Made by a program: the position numbers and the translations under genes. Positions 21,075 to 30,228 of a stretch of 64,000 bases of DNA are shown one piece after another; position 1 is the stretch's first letter; each line of letters begins with the position of its first letter. The stretch comes from Aculops lycopersici (taxonomy: Eukaryota > Arthropoda > Arachnida > Trombidiformes > Eriophyidae). The notes below the pieces were generated by a model. The model made no database searches and was not told the origin of the DNA. It saw only the letters and a list, made by a program, of their open reading frames with translations. The stretch spans positions 1,391,512-1,455,511 of the forward strand of contig WNKI01000002.1 in NCBI GenBank assembly GCA_015350385.1, read 5' to 3'.

Positions 21075-23789
21075 TGTGGCCAATTGGATTTATAAGCCAA
21101 AGCCAATGGGTGGCGGTTTTGAAACCTGGAAGGGCTAAGCTAGCCAGCCAGTCAGTCAAGCTAGTTGGCCTGGCGAAGCCAACTGGAGGCTTGCCGTTTA
21201 TTACGGCGACAAGAAAAAAACTTTCAAACAACAAGTGTCAGTGTCTATCTTTTTCAATCGCGTGCTCACTTGAATTAGCCGCAGCAGTGTTGCCTGTCGA
21301 CTACGATGACGACAAAGTTGGGTTGCTCGCTCGACGGCTCGCGCCTAGCCCATGTTCACACATCGACCAGGTAAATACTTGGATTGAATAGCTGAAAACT
21401 GCAAGTGCTTGGACGAGACTGGGGCAAACTAGTAGCAGTTCGAATGGGGAAGTCGATGGATAGAGTTAAGCAGAGAGAGAGAGTTTTAGATTCACGGTCT
21501 TGGTGGGATTATCTTATGCTTAAAGTAAATTTTGCTGAAGGATTTAAAGGTTGCCAGCTAGCTATTGGTTGCAAATTGTATTGCCTAACACAAGCATCAA
21601 CAGTTTACAGGCAACTAAATCTAACTGATGGTAAGTGTCGAGTGTTTTGGCGAGGCTTGTGGTTTTTGTTGCCGTCCCTACACTTCTAGATTACCCTTTT
21701 ATGTATCTCCTCTGTGGCCATCTTGAACACGCCCCATTCAGCCACCGATCCCTCTATCTATACAGAAAGTTGGTGGAAGTAAACGTGTGAGAGTGTTGAT
21801 AGGAGAGCTATTTGTCGAGGAAAATAAAGTTAGCGGAAGAAGTCAACTTACTTCCTCTTGGATTGATTGCTCAGTTTCTCTTGTGAACCGAACGAGGGAA
21901 CAGAAGATCAGTAATCGGAAGTTTAGGTGACAATAATTCATAGCTGGTGAGATATAAGAGAGCAAGATGATACTTCATAAATATCAGTTTGCTGAAAGGG
22001 TGTCAGGCATAATCGAAACCGAGAAGAGCCTTTGCACTCAGTCCAAAACAAGATCAATATCATCGACAAAAGCACTCTCAAAAGTAGCAACAACAACAAC
22101 AAAAGCCTTAAATAATAGCACAAAATGCACATTGATATTTACACTCATTTGTTATTTCACGATCGTGGCTACAAGCATCAGCAAGCTAGCGGCAGGTAAG
22201 TGACTTCTTGACCTAAATAATTGGTGTCTGCATGTCTATTCAAAAACAACAAATGCGCCGCCGAGTCGTGGCGGAAGAAACTGGAGCAAACTCGACAAGT
22301 GCGTCGCCTGGCCCCGATTCTGTGGCCGGATCGGTTCAACGAGGTGCCATTAGCCGATCATGAACTCAAACGATGTCTGCCTGTTTGTGTGATAAAAGGA
22401 TCGATTGTCAAGGGGACTGAACAAATGTATTTACGTGGTTGGCCAAACTCACACAGGTGACACAAAACTGAGCACTTTTCAACGGTGGTCGTTAAGTAGC
22501 GGTTGCTAGCTGCTCGACTACTGAGTTCGAGAATAAGAGTTCGTTGTTAGGCGAGCGAGTGGGACTTGGGTTACGTTGTCACCATCGTCTACTTCATTGA
22601 AATCAATTGTTTACCAGCAGTATGAGAGTGAGAGAAATGAAATTTGCTCATATTAGTCTCTAAGCGAGAGTGACGACAAACTGCCAGCTAACTAAATATC
22701 GTCTGCCGAGTTCGAGGTTAACGGGCCACTCGGACCCCGAAAACTCGTACATTTTGTCGTCTTTTGTGTTTGCTCGGTGAGCTGTGGATACAGATATTAG
22801 CCTTGATATCATGTATCAAATCCATGACTGAGGGTCCAGATAATGAGACTTCAACTTTTTTGAATGGTGGCTCATCTAAACAACCGGTTGCTTACCATGA
22901 TTGATGTTGGTTAAAATTAAGTGTAGGACGGACAAGTTCAAAGCCGAAAAATGGCGGCTGTATTCATTGGTGTTTAGGTTAGTGTTGTTGCTGTCGCTGT
23001 GTGCTTTATTGGTTGTGTTGCAACGAGCTTACCGGTTGCATCATTTGCCCAAGTCTAGTTGAGGTGGTAGTTCCAATAACAATCAGCAACCACGACGACT
23101 TCGTTGAAATGGAAAACGACAACTAGAATAGAGGTGACGGTAGTAAACGTAGTGGTCGTTTAACAGTAACAGCAGCAGCGACAACAATGACTTTCGGCAA
23201 TAGCAATCGATTTTTAACAGCGGATTCGAGCCACTGGGTTACTTCTGTGGTATGCGATTGCGTGGAACTAAAACGGCAACCTGTTCTTCGTTGCGTGGCG
23301 CGCGTCACACAACGAACGAGCTCGACGCGCTCAGGTGAGCGCTTGCTAGTTTGCAAAAGAAGCCCACCATCACATAGCTTCTCTATTGTGATGGCGAATG
23401 GAGTTTAGTTAGCTAGTTTATTTTCATAATTTTATCAACATCACTTCGTTGTATTTTTGTTGTTTTGAGTTTACAAAATTTAAGAGGAGAGCAGTTGATC
23501 AAACGGTCAGTCTTGTGAGCGAGCATCCGCTGGTTAAATTTTAATCGGCACAAGCAAATCGTCACGCTTGATTATCGCTCACTCGGCTGCAACACTTTGA
23601 TCCCATTTCAAGTGAACCGGATTAAGTTGAGCTATTAATTAAGGTTCACCAACTCAGGCACAATTGGATCTCTCAAATAATCTAATTAGTTGAGATTATG
23701 CTTTAGTTGTGATGCGATCTTCGATCGTCAATCAAGTTTAATTAGTGGGAGTTTCAAGAGGAAAGAATCAAAAAATTAAACAATCAAGA
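21075..23789. other. Intergenic region with possible 5' exons
   Basis: No confident gene. Two good splice-donor sequences on the plus strand, GATG/GTAAGTG near 21,630 and GCAG/GTAAGTG near 22,195, end short open frames. They may be 5' exons of a downstream gene such as the Cys-rich protein. An AG at about 23,743 (TTTAATTAG) could be the matching acceptor. Confidence 0.35.
21967..22195 (+). CDS. Possible first coding exon with a signal anchor
   Basis: An ATG frame of 76 codons runs into a strong donor (GCAG/GTAAGTG). Residues about 54-73 are hydrophobic (LIFTLICYFTIVATSISKLA) and could be a late signal peptide or anchor; the preceding residues are Ser/Thr/Lys-rich. No partner exon was identified, and its phase (1) is not proven to fit the Cys-rich gene downstream. 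It could equally be non-coding. Confidence 0.18.
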
Positions 23790-25283
23790 ATGTCCCGCTC
23801 GCCCGATGAATTTGAATCTCGACAAGATCGATGCTATAGCAAACGCAACCAACTCTCATCATATTCAGCACTCAAAATGACAATCAAAACAAACCAAAAT
23901 TATAACAGTAAGCCAGAGACATTCAGACTAACCAACATCTTCATTACTCTATCGCTCCTCTGGCCCATAATCACATCAGGCGCCCTTCTATCAAACGCTC
24001 AATACTCATTGCAAGCCTGCGACTCGACGAGACTTATTAGATGCCAGCAGGATGTTCTAAGGGACATGCAGATTGTTAGTCTAAATGCGGCTTCAATTCA
24101 ACAGCCTCTCGCTGGTCCACCCTACTCGCCCAAGCAACAGTTTGTGGTCACGCAACAACAGCAACGGAGCGGCCAACTGCTAGCCAACCCATCCACCTGT
24201 CGGTTGGTTAGGTCAAATCTCGACTGTCTGTTGGTGACGACGCCTGTTTGCTACGACCAAGGTATCCAGATTGCCCAGAACACAGATATTATACTGAGGG
24301 CCAAGCGATTCCTTGAACAGAATGGCTGCAACGAACCTGATACTACCTGGCAGAGTACATTCTGTTTCCGGTCCCCAGAGGTCAGATCCTGCGAGGAGCG
24401 ATATGGATTCACTAGTTTTGGAGCAACAGCTCCCTTGTTGGTTAGCAACACCACAGCTTGCCTTGCTTATCATGCATTCAAGTATTGCGTTGACACTCAT
24501 TTGAGGTTGAACTGTAAGGTGCACGAGATGGACATGGAAAACGAGTATCTCATTGACAAGGCTAGCGATTTGGCTTGGCGATGTCCAGTGAATGTAACCA
24601 GCTCAGTGGTTAGCAGCAACTATCATCAGTCAAGCGGAAGTTACTCGAATGATCCGTATAGACTTAGCAACCAGCCAGGATCCGTATTGAACCCCTCGGT
24701 CTCAACATACAACAACTACCCCTACGAGCAGAGGCCAACCTACGTCGGCAGCACAAACGGATTGAGCTCATTCAATTCGTTTCGAGAGCAATCATGGGAG
24801 AGGTTTAGGAATCCACTCGACGAGACTCGCTATGGAATCTCGCGGTATCCAAGTGGCGCCGGAACAGGTGAAGTCTTTGACCGACTTGTTGCGGCAAACA
24901 ATGGATTTGATACAGACACTAGCGACTGTCCCGTTAAAGCGGCTCCCTATGCAAGGGAATGCGAGGATACTCTAATGGAGCAGCACCGGCTAGCTCGAGA
25001 TTCGCGAGACGGAAATGAGCTCCAAAGGAGAATGTGTTGTGCTCTCTTTCAATTCAGAGATTGTATAAGTCGAGTTGTTTTGGATAGATGCGCCGACTCG
25101 TCGCCAACTGCCGTTGAAATCCTCATGGGAGTTCGGAGGCGAGAAATGACACTTACCTGTCGCGGATTCAATCGAGATGTTTGTAGTGGAGCAATTAAGA
25201 TGTTGAGCTCGCCAATTGCTATTCTAATCGCACTAATGACATCATATTTCACTTACAAGCATGCGAATATTGTACATCAATAA
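23790..25283 (+). CDS. Cysteine-rich secreted or GPI-anchored surface protein
   Basis: The open frame starts upstream at a GTG (23745), so I use the first ATG at 23790 (497 residues). The ATG at 23877 (468 residues) is the better start if the hydrophobic stretch NIFITLSLLWPIITSGALL is a signal peptide. The ectodomain has two cysteine-rich modules, about residues 60-250 and 375-470 of the longer form. Both contain C...FxxC followed by a helix and another Cys (FKYCVDTHLRLNC; FQFRDCISRVVLDRC). A Ser/Tyr/Pro-rich linker joins them, so an old internal duplication is plausible. The C-terminus ends in a hydrophobic helix (SSPIAILIALMTSYFTY), which fits a GPI signal or tail anchor. Similar Cys patterns occur in uncharacterised ecdysozoan surface proteins; I cannot name the family. 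A poly(A) signal follows at 25312. Confidence 0.72.
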   Translation: MSRSPDEFESRQDRCYSKRNQLSSYSALKMTIKTNQNYNSKPETFRLTNIFITLSLLWPIITSGALLSNAQYSLQACDSTRLIRCQQDVLRDMQIVSLNAASIQQPLAGPPYSPKQQFVVTQQQQRSGQLLANPSTCRLVRSNLDCLLVTTPVCYDQGIQIAQNTDIILRAKRFLEQNGCNEPDTTWQSTFCFRSPEVRSCEERYGFTSFGATAPLLVSNTTACLAYHAFKYCVDTHLRLNCKVHEMDMENEYLIDKASDLAWRCPVNVTSSVVSSNYHQSSGSYSNDPYRLSNQPGSVLNPSVSTYNNYPYEQRPTYVGSTNGLSSFNSFREQSWERFRNPLDETRYGISRYPSGAGTGEVFDRLVAANNGFDTDTSDCPVKAAPYARECEDTLMEQHRLARDSRDGNELQRRMCCALFQFRDCISRVVLDRCADSSPTAVEILMGVRRREMTLTCRGFNRDVCSGAIKMLSSPIAILIALMTSYFTYKHANIVHQ

Positions 25284-25311
25284 TTAATATCTCAGTACCA
25301 TTCATTGACAC

Positions 25312-25317
25312 AATAAA
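25312..25317 (+). terminator. Poly(A) signal of the Cys-rich protein gene
   Basis: AATAAA 29 bases after the stop codon, in the gap between two convergent genes. The facing Bicaudal-D gene has its own AATAAA on the minus strand at 25459-25464. Confidence 0.65.
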
Positions 25318-25490
25318 GATCATTTGAAGATAAAAACTCAACTTTTCATGTGAGTCATTACAAATTTTTATCCAGCTTCATGTAAACATTGATAAATGGC
25401 GCCCAAACAATCTTATCCATCTACCAGTGTTGGTATAATTAATATTGCTTTTGTATAGTTTATTTCAATTGATTATGTATTTAGTAGTTA

Positions 25491-27590
25491 TTAACGACGA
25501 TCGCCTCCACCTGATCTAGGCGGCCGCGAAGGTCTGGGGGTTCTATGGGTCGAACCGCGACCTCGCATCGGACCTGATCGAGATTGCTGTCCATTGGCAC
25601 CTCCCTTAGTGCTCATATGCGAGTTATCCTCACGTTCATTCTCTAATGCGTCCAATTTTTGGGTTAGCATAACTTTCTGTTCAATTGCCATCCTAAGGAT
25701 ACTGTTAAGGGTGTTCTTCTCTTGCTCACTGGCGGCCAGTTTGCTTTGCAGTTTCTCAATCTCAGTATTATACTCTTCTATTCTAGCGCTAAAATGTGAT
25801 CTCAATGATGCAAATGTCGCCGCATCTTCATTGAGTCTCTTGTGTTCGAGTCTCAACTTCGTCATAGTTTCGGCAACAATTGCTTTCTCCATGTCATACT
25901 TGGATTTGAGATTCATTAGAGCCACGTCCGCCGAGTCCTTATTGGATTTCAGTACGGTTCTTAGTTGTTTCAATTGCTCATGTTTCTTGTATAACATTGC
26001 TTTAAGGCTTTGTATATCATCACTTTGTAGGGTTTCGTTGGCATCCATAACCTTCCCCTTGTCTCCCTCTGATAGGGCTATAGATGGCTCATTGAGATTC
26101 GAATCGGTAGCAAGGGACACTGGACCAGCACCCTCCACCTTGTTGGCTTGTTCCGGCTTTGAGGTCAGATTCGCGCACATTTCCTGATATGTCTTGAATT
26201 CGTTGAACAATGTTTGCAAATGGGAATAGATATTATCAAAGTCGTCTAATATATTGAGCTTTGTGGTTGACAAAATGGCTGGTGCGGTTGGTTGGTTGGC
26301 TTCATCTGTAGTTGACGATACCTCATTTGACTGTTTGCTATTATCGAGTCCAACCCTCTGCTGAGAATCAGCGGGCCTCTTGACGGGTGTCTTCTGGATT
26401 TCGGATTCAGTATAAATCTCCTCAACCAGAGAGCATATGCTAGTCAGTTTCTTTTCAATCTCATCAGCTTGTCTAACTTTGGACTCTAACTTGTGCTGAA
26501 TTTCGATCAACTTTGTATTCAAGTTGGACCTCTGATTTTCCTTGTCCTCAAGGTTCTGTTGCAACTTCTTGATCTCGGTTAGGTGGACTTCGTCAAACAA
26601 GGATCCTTCAATAGATGGCATCTCTAATTCGTGTATCATGTCGTAGGATTGTTCGTTGTCGCTAAATGTTCCAGGCTCGTGGTCGTTGAATCCATTTGGC
26701 GAGACATCTTCGGGATCGCGCATCGAAGATCGATGCGCCGAACCAAGACCTCTCAAAGCTATGTTAGCCAGGTGAGGTCCCCCCTTTAGGGCAGCCAACG
26801 AGGACCAGTTGATGGATGGATCGGCACTGTTTCGTTTGTCGAGCTCCTTTCTGAGAGCATACTTTTGTTCTCGTTCACTTTGAAGTGCCTCGAGAGCCTC
26901 TTGCATTTGGCGTTCCGTTATTCTTTTCAAGGTAACCATTTCTTCGTGTTGAGAATTTAGGGTGGCCACCTCGTCGTGCAAACGTTGGATCTCATGTTTT
27001 GAGGACTCAAACTCAACTTGAGTACTTCTCAAATTGGAAAGTTGCTTTTGTAAACTGACATTCTCCTCCTCTAACTCACTATTTTCATTGAATAGCTTCG
27101 TCTCTCTTCCTTTGAGCTCTTTCAATTCGGCCTTCAAAGTTTTCCTCTCCAGTTCACTTGTGGCAAACTTTTTTGACAATTCATCTCGCTCTTCTAGGTA
27201 TCTATCTCGTTCTACTATTGCACTGTCAAGTTGGGACTTGGTTATCTTGAGCTCCTTCTCAATCTCCTGCTTCGCGACCGAATAGGAGGCTTCTAATGCA
27301 TCGCTATCGTTCAATAATTGCACCTCTTTCTCAAAGACACTTGTGGCTGAGACCCTTTGCTCATTAATTGCTTTGTTCCAGGCCTCCCTCAATTCAAGGA
27401 GATCCTTTTTTGATTGCTCATAGGAGACTTCAATAGATTCATATTTACGTTGGAGATTCTCTTTTTCGTTCAACAGCTCTAGTCCATAAGCGGCACTTTG
27501 ACTTCTCTCCTGTTGGGCGGCAGCTAATTCCCTGTTCAGTCTGTCAATCTCTGCTTTTAAATTATCTGGATCATTCGACTGATCTGCCAT
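25491..27590 (-). CDS. BicD: Bicaudal-D, dynein adaptor
   Basis: A 699-residue, mostly coiled-coil protein in one exon (Drosophila BicD is slightly longer, near 780). The N-terminus carries a CC1-box-like motif, SAAYGLELL (residues 32-40), which contacts the dynein light intermediate chain. Then come the conserved coiled coil ELKGRETKLFNENSELEEEN and the EREQKYALRKEL segment (about residues 155-250). A Ser/Thr-rich linker follows. The C-terminal cargo-binding coiled coil contains LRTVLKSNKDSADVALMNLK and LNSILRMAIEQKVMLTQKL (about 540-655), matching the Rab6/Egalitarian-binding domain. The tail is Arg/Gly-rich. BicD links dynein-dynactin to Rab6 vesicles, mRNPs and nuclei for minus-end transport. 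The ATG and full length are clear. The complete absence of introns is notable for this gene. Confidence 0.94.
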   Translation of the reverse strand: MADQSNDPDNLKAEIDRLNRELAAAQQERSQSAAYGLELLNEKENLQRKYESIEVSYEQSKKDLLELREAWNKAINEQRVSATSVFEKEVQLLNDSDALEASYSVAKQEIEKELKITKSQLDSAIVERDRYLEERDELSKKFATSELERKTLKAELKELKGRETKLFNENSELEEENVSLQKQLSNLRSTQVEFESSKHEIQRLHDEVATLNSQHEEMVTLKRITERQMQEALEALQSEREQKYALRKELDKRNSADPSINWSSLAALKGGPHLANIALRGLGSAHRSSMRDPEDVSPNGFNDHEPGTFSDNEQSYDMIHELEMPSIEGSLFDEVHLTEIKKLQQNLEDKENQRSNLNTKLIEIQHKLESKVRQADEIEKKLTSICSLVEEIYTESEIQKTPVKRPADSQQRVGLDNSKQSNEVSSTTDEANQPTAPAILSTTKLNILDDFDNIYSHLQTLFNEFKTYQEMCANLTSKPEQANKVEGAGPVSLATDSNLNEPSIALSEGDKGKVMDANETLQSDDIQSLKAMLYKKHEQLKQLRTVLKSNKDSADVALMNLKSKYDMEKAIVAETMTKLRLEHKRLNEDAATFASLRSHFSARIEEYNTEIEKLQSKLAASEQEKNTLNSILRMAIEQKVMLTQKLDALENEREDNSHMSTKGGANGQQSRSGPMRGRGSTHRTPRPSRPPRSGGGDRR

Positions 27591-28018
27591 GTTTTACCAC
27601 TTTCAACAATAATAAGGTAAATGGTGATGGTAAGATAATAAGGTCAATATTTAAAAATGCGGATAAATGAACGGCCGACAAACACACAGAGAGAACTTGC
27701 AGGTATTGCAGGCCGCAGCAGCGGCGGTGTCAGTGGCAACAACAGATGAAGATGCAGCAACAACGGTGCTACGTCGGCGATTCGTGCTTCATGTCAGGTG
27801 AATGGGATTATACATGAACCACACAAGCAACAAATAGTTTTAGAAAACCTTCATTGTTCGGAAGTCGAGGCCACCTTTTTTATAAATATTCAAAATGCGA
27901 CGAAAGAAGCTCAAGTGTCCAGTGTGGCACCTGTGAATATACGGGACATATTTATGATGACGGGGGGAGGGGGAGGCGATGGATGTGATGATAAACAAAT
28001 TTTTCCATGAATCTTATT
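27591..28018. other. Intergenic, 428 bp: BicD promoter side and SAM-gene 3' side
   Basis: It lies between the BicD start and the stop of the next minus-strand gene, and includes a short GGGGGAGGGGGAGG-type purine run near 27,962. No coding region is supported. Confidence 0.4.
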
Positions 28019-29350
28019 TTATTTCTTCTCATCAGATAGTTTGTATTTAGAAAGTGTAGCTTCGATCTTCATCGCTGGCCCATGCTTGAACATACTAGTT
28101 AGGATTTGAAAGTTCAAATTTCTATCGATCATGAGCTGGAGAGCTTTTCCGTCGACCTCATCCTCGCGGAACTTGGAAGCGTAAGGTTTTATATCCTCAT
28201 GATGCTCGATGAATGCAACCACCTCATCGACTGACCAATTAGGCATCTGTTTCCTGACATCCGCCACAAGTAGTTGGGATGTTTGTTTCGTAGGTTGTTG
28301 TTGTGGTTGTTGTCGTTGGGATTGCTGTGTGGATTGTAGTTGGATTTGAGGTTGTTGTTGGATAGTTTGTGGATGTTGTTGTATTGGTGATTGTTGATGC
28401 GGTTGTGGATAAGGATGAGGCTTAGGGTGATAAGGTTGCAGTGATAGTTGAGTTGGCTGAAGTTGTGGCTGAGGCCGTTGTGGTGGTTGTTGTGGTTGTG
28501 GATACGGCTGAATGTGCAGTGATGGTTGTTGCAATTGTGGTTGTGGTTGAGTTATTGGTTGTGGTTGAGTTATTGGTTGTGGAGTAGTTTGCGTTTGTAG
28601 CCGTGGTTGATAGGGCTGAATTTGCAGTTGTATCTCAGGTGTCTGCTGTGACTCCTGTTTCTCTTCCTTTCGCTCCTTCTTGGGTCGCCTGGCTTTCTTT
28701 GCCTTGAGCGGTCGCGAGGTCTCAATGATGATAAAATCTCTTTCCTTTTTATCGTCGCGTATATTGTGATATATAGTACTTCGAGCCAATGGCTCCGTCT
28801 TAGTTGCTTGGTCCTTGGTGTCAGACTTTTTATTCGACTGAGTCTGTTTGGCTGGCTCTTTAGGTTTGACAGGAGTTATTGACTTTTGTTTTTGGGTATG
28901 CGTTTGCTTCGGTGTCTCTTGCTTCTTTTGTTGTGATTGTTGTTGTGGTTGTTGTTGTTGTTGTTGTTGTTGTGGGCTCTGTTGTGGTGACTGTTGTTGT
29001 GGTTGTAGTTGCTGCTGCTGCTTTTGCTGGGGTTGCGACTGTGATGGTGTCGACGGCGGTAGTGCTGGTAGCTGCAAATGGTTTGGTGTCCTATTAAGTT
29101 GCTCTATTTGCAATATTTGTTGGTGTTGCTGATGACGTTGTTGCTGTTGCTGCTGCTGTTGCATGGCCAATTGATGTTGGTATATTTGATGCGAATGTTG
29201 CTGCGCAAAAGCCTGCTGTATCATAGCCTGTTGAGTCGTCATTTGTATAGCAGATGGGCCGGCGAGACATGGGTAGGGTATGATGGCTGGTCGCCCATCT
29301 GGTCTATACTGTGGGGTGCCGATGATGTAAAACTGTTGATTGGGTTGCAT
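28019..29350 (-). CDS. Gln-rich protein with a C-terminal SAM domain (Polyhomeotic-like)
   Basis: 443 residues in one exon. Residues 1-165 and about 235-365 are dominated by Gln, with many Pro and His (QPQPQ and QQQ runs). Between them is a basic stretch, KAKKARRPKKERKEEK, that looks like a nuclear localisation signal. The last 70 residues form a SAM domain: it begins PNWSVDEVVAFIEHHEDIKPY and continues with DEVDGKALQLM and GPAMKIEATL. The pattern W-S-V-x-x-V ... DG-x-ALxLL ... GPAxKI is that of the Polycomb-group Polyhomeotic/Scm/L3MBT SAM domains, which polymerise on chromatin. No FCS zinc finger or MBT repeat is visible, so it is either a shortened Polyhomeotic-like protein or a separate SAM adaptor. 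Start: ATG, with no upstream extension apparent. Confidence 0.8.
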   Translation of the reverse strand: MQPNQQFYIIGTPQYRPDGRPAIIPYPCLAGPSAIQMTTQQAMIQQAFAQQHSHQIYQHQLAMQQQQQQQQRHQQHQQILQIEQLNRTPNHLQLPALPPSTPSQSQPQQKQQQQLQPQQQSPQQSPQQQQQQQQPQQQSQQKKQETPKQTHTQKQKSITPVKPKEPAKQTQSNKKSDTKDQATKTEPLARSTIYHNIRDDKKERDFIIIETSRPLKAKKARRPKKERKEEKQESQQTPEIQLQIQPYQPRLQTQTTPQPITQPQPITQPQPQLQQPSLHIQPYPQPQQPPQRPQPQLQPTQLSLQPYHPKPHPYPQPHQQSPIQQHPQTIQQQPQIQLQSTQQSQRQQPQQQPTKQTSQLLVADVRKQMPNWSVDEVVAFIEHHEDIKPYASKFREDEVDGKALQLMIDRNLNFQILTSMFKHGPAMKIEATLSKYKLSDEKK

Positions 29351-29901
29351 CGTGTCTGGCAGTTTGTTCGTGGTTTAATTGATTAAGAAACAATCTATCA
29401 CTATTAACGATGATAGATATTTGATGCAAAATTGGAATTTAGAAGTAGTTTGATTTTGTAATAAAGTTGATATATTGTGGAAATAATAATATTGCAATAA
29501 TATTAGGAGGATTTTCTTATATGATTAATAAGAAGCTTAGCTTACTTTTCCTGGTTGTTGATCTGTGGGCCAGCCTAGGAGGCAACCACTACCAATTTTG
29601 CTCCTTTTGCCTTTGTTGACCTAATGCTGCTACTGATCTTTCTGCTAGACTTGGCTCCACTAAAAAGCTCGCGAGAAGATCAAGGAGGAGAAAAAACTTT
29701 TCCTTTGCGAACACACGCAACCTTGTATCACTCTGTAGTGCCTAGTAGTGTTCAATTAAAATATTCTCAAAAGTATCTATATGTTTGCATATATATATAT
29801 GTATATATAAATATGAATCATTGTAACAATTCAATCGATTGTTGTTGACCTAGAGGTTCTGTCGGTTCCTCTCTATAATAACCAGCACTGTGGCGATAAT
29901 A
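29351..29901. other. Intergenic, AT-rich, 551 bp
   Basis: No gene seen. It is AT-rich with a TATATATA tract near 29,790-29,810. It should contain the promoter of the Gln-rich SAM gene. Confidence 0.4.
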
Positions 29902-30159
29902 TTATTTCTGCTTGTGGGAACAGCCTGCGCCGCCGCCGACGTAGTCGTCCTCGCCGCTCGCTAGTCCTATTGTCTGGCTTTTTGGTTTGCTGACTGGATT
30001 CTCGGCTGCTTTCGTGAGTGAGGCTCGAGAGTGCGCTGCCTCTGGCGTGGTGCCTACTGCGTTTGCACTACCAAACAACACAGACAGAGCCGCTAGCACT
30101 ATCACTGCGCGCCGGCGCAACCTCTGTAGTAGTTTTGCCATCTCACACTCACACATCAT
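29902..30159 (-). CDS. Candidate small secreted protein
   Basis: An ATG-initiated frame of 85 residues with a very good signal peptide: from the second Met (residue 7, at 30141), MAKLLQRLRRR leads into AVIVLAALSVLFGSANA, with an AXA cleavage site. The mature part of about 55 residues is polar (Ser, Lys, Ala), ends in DDYVGGGAGCSHKQK and has a single Cys. It starts 70 bases after the WDR70 stop on the same strand and so would need its own promoter inside the WDR70 3' region. No family is recognised, and chance occurrence of a hydrophobic frame cannot be excluded. A secreted peptide or salivary-type protein is possible. Confidence 0.35.
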   Translation of the reverse strand: MMCECEMAKLLQRLRRRAVIVLAALSVLFGSANAVGTTPEAAHSRASLTKAAENPVSKPKSQTIGLASGEDDYVGGGAGCSHKQK

Positions 30160-30228
30160 GCATTGAGAGTTGGAGGCACAAGCACACAGAGCAAAAGGGA
30201 ATGAGCCAGTCGCATGATGCGAGATATC

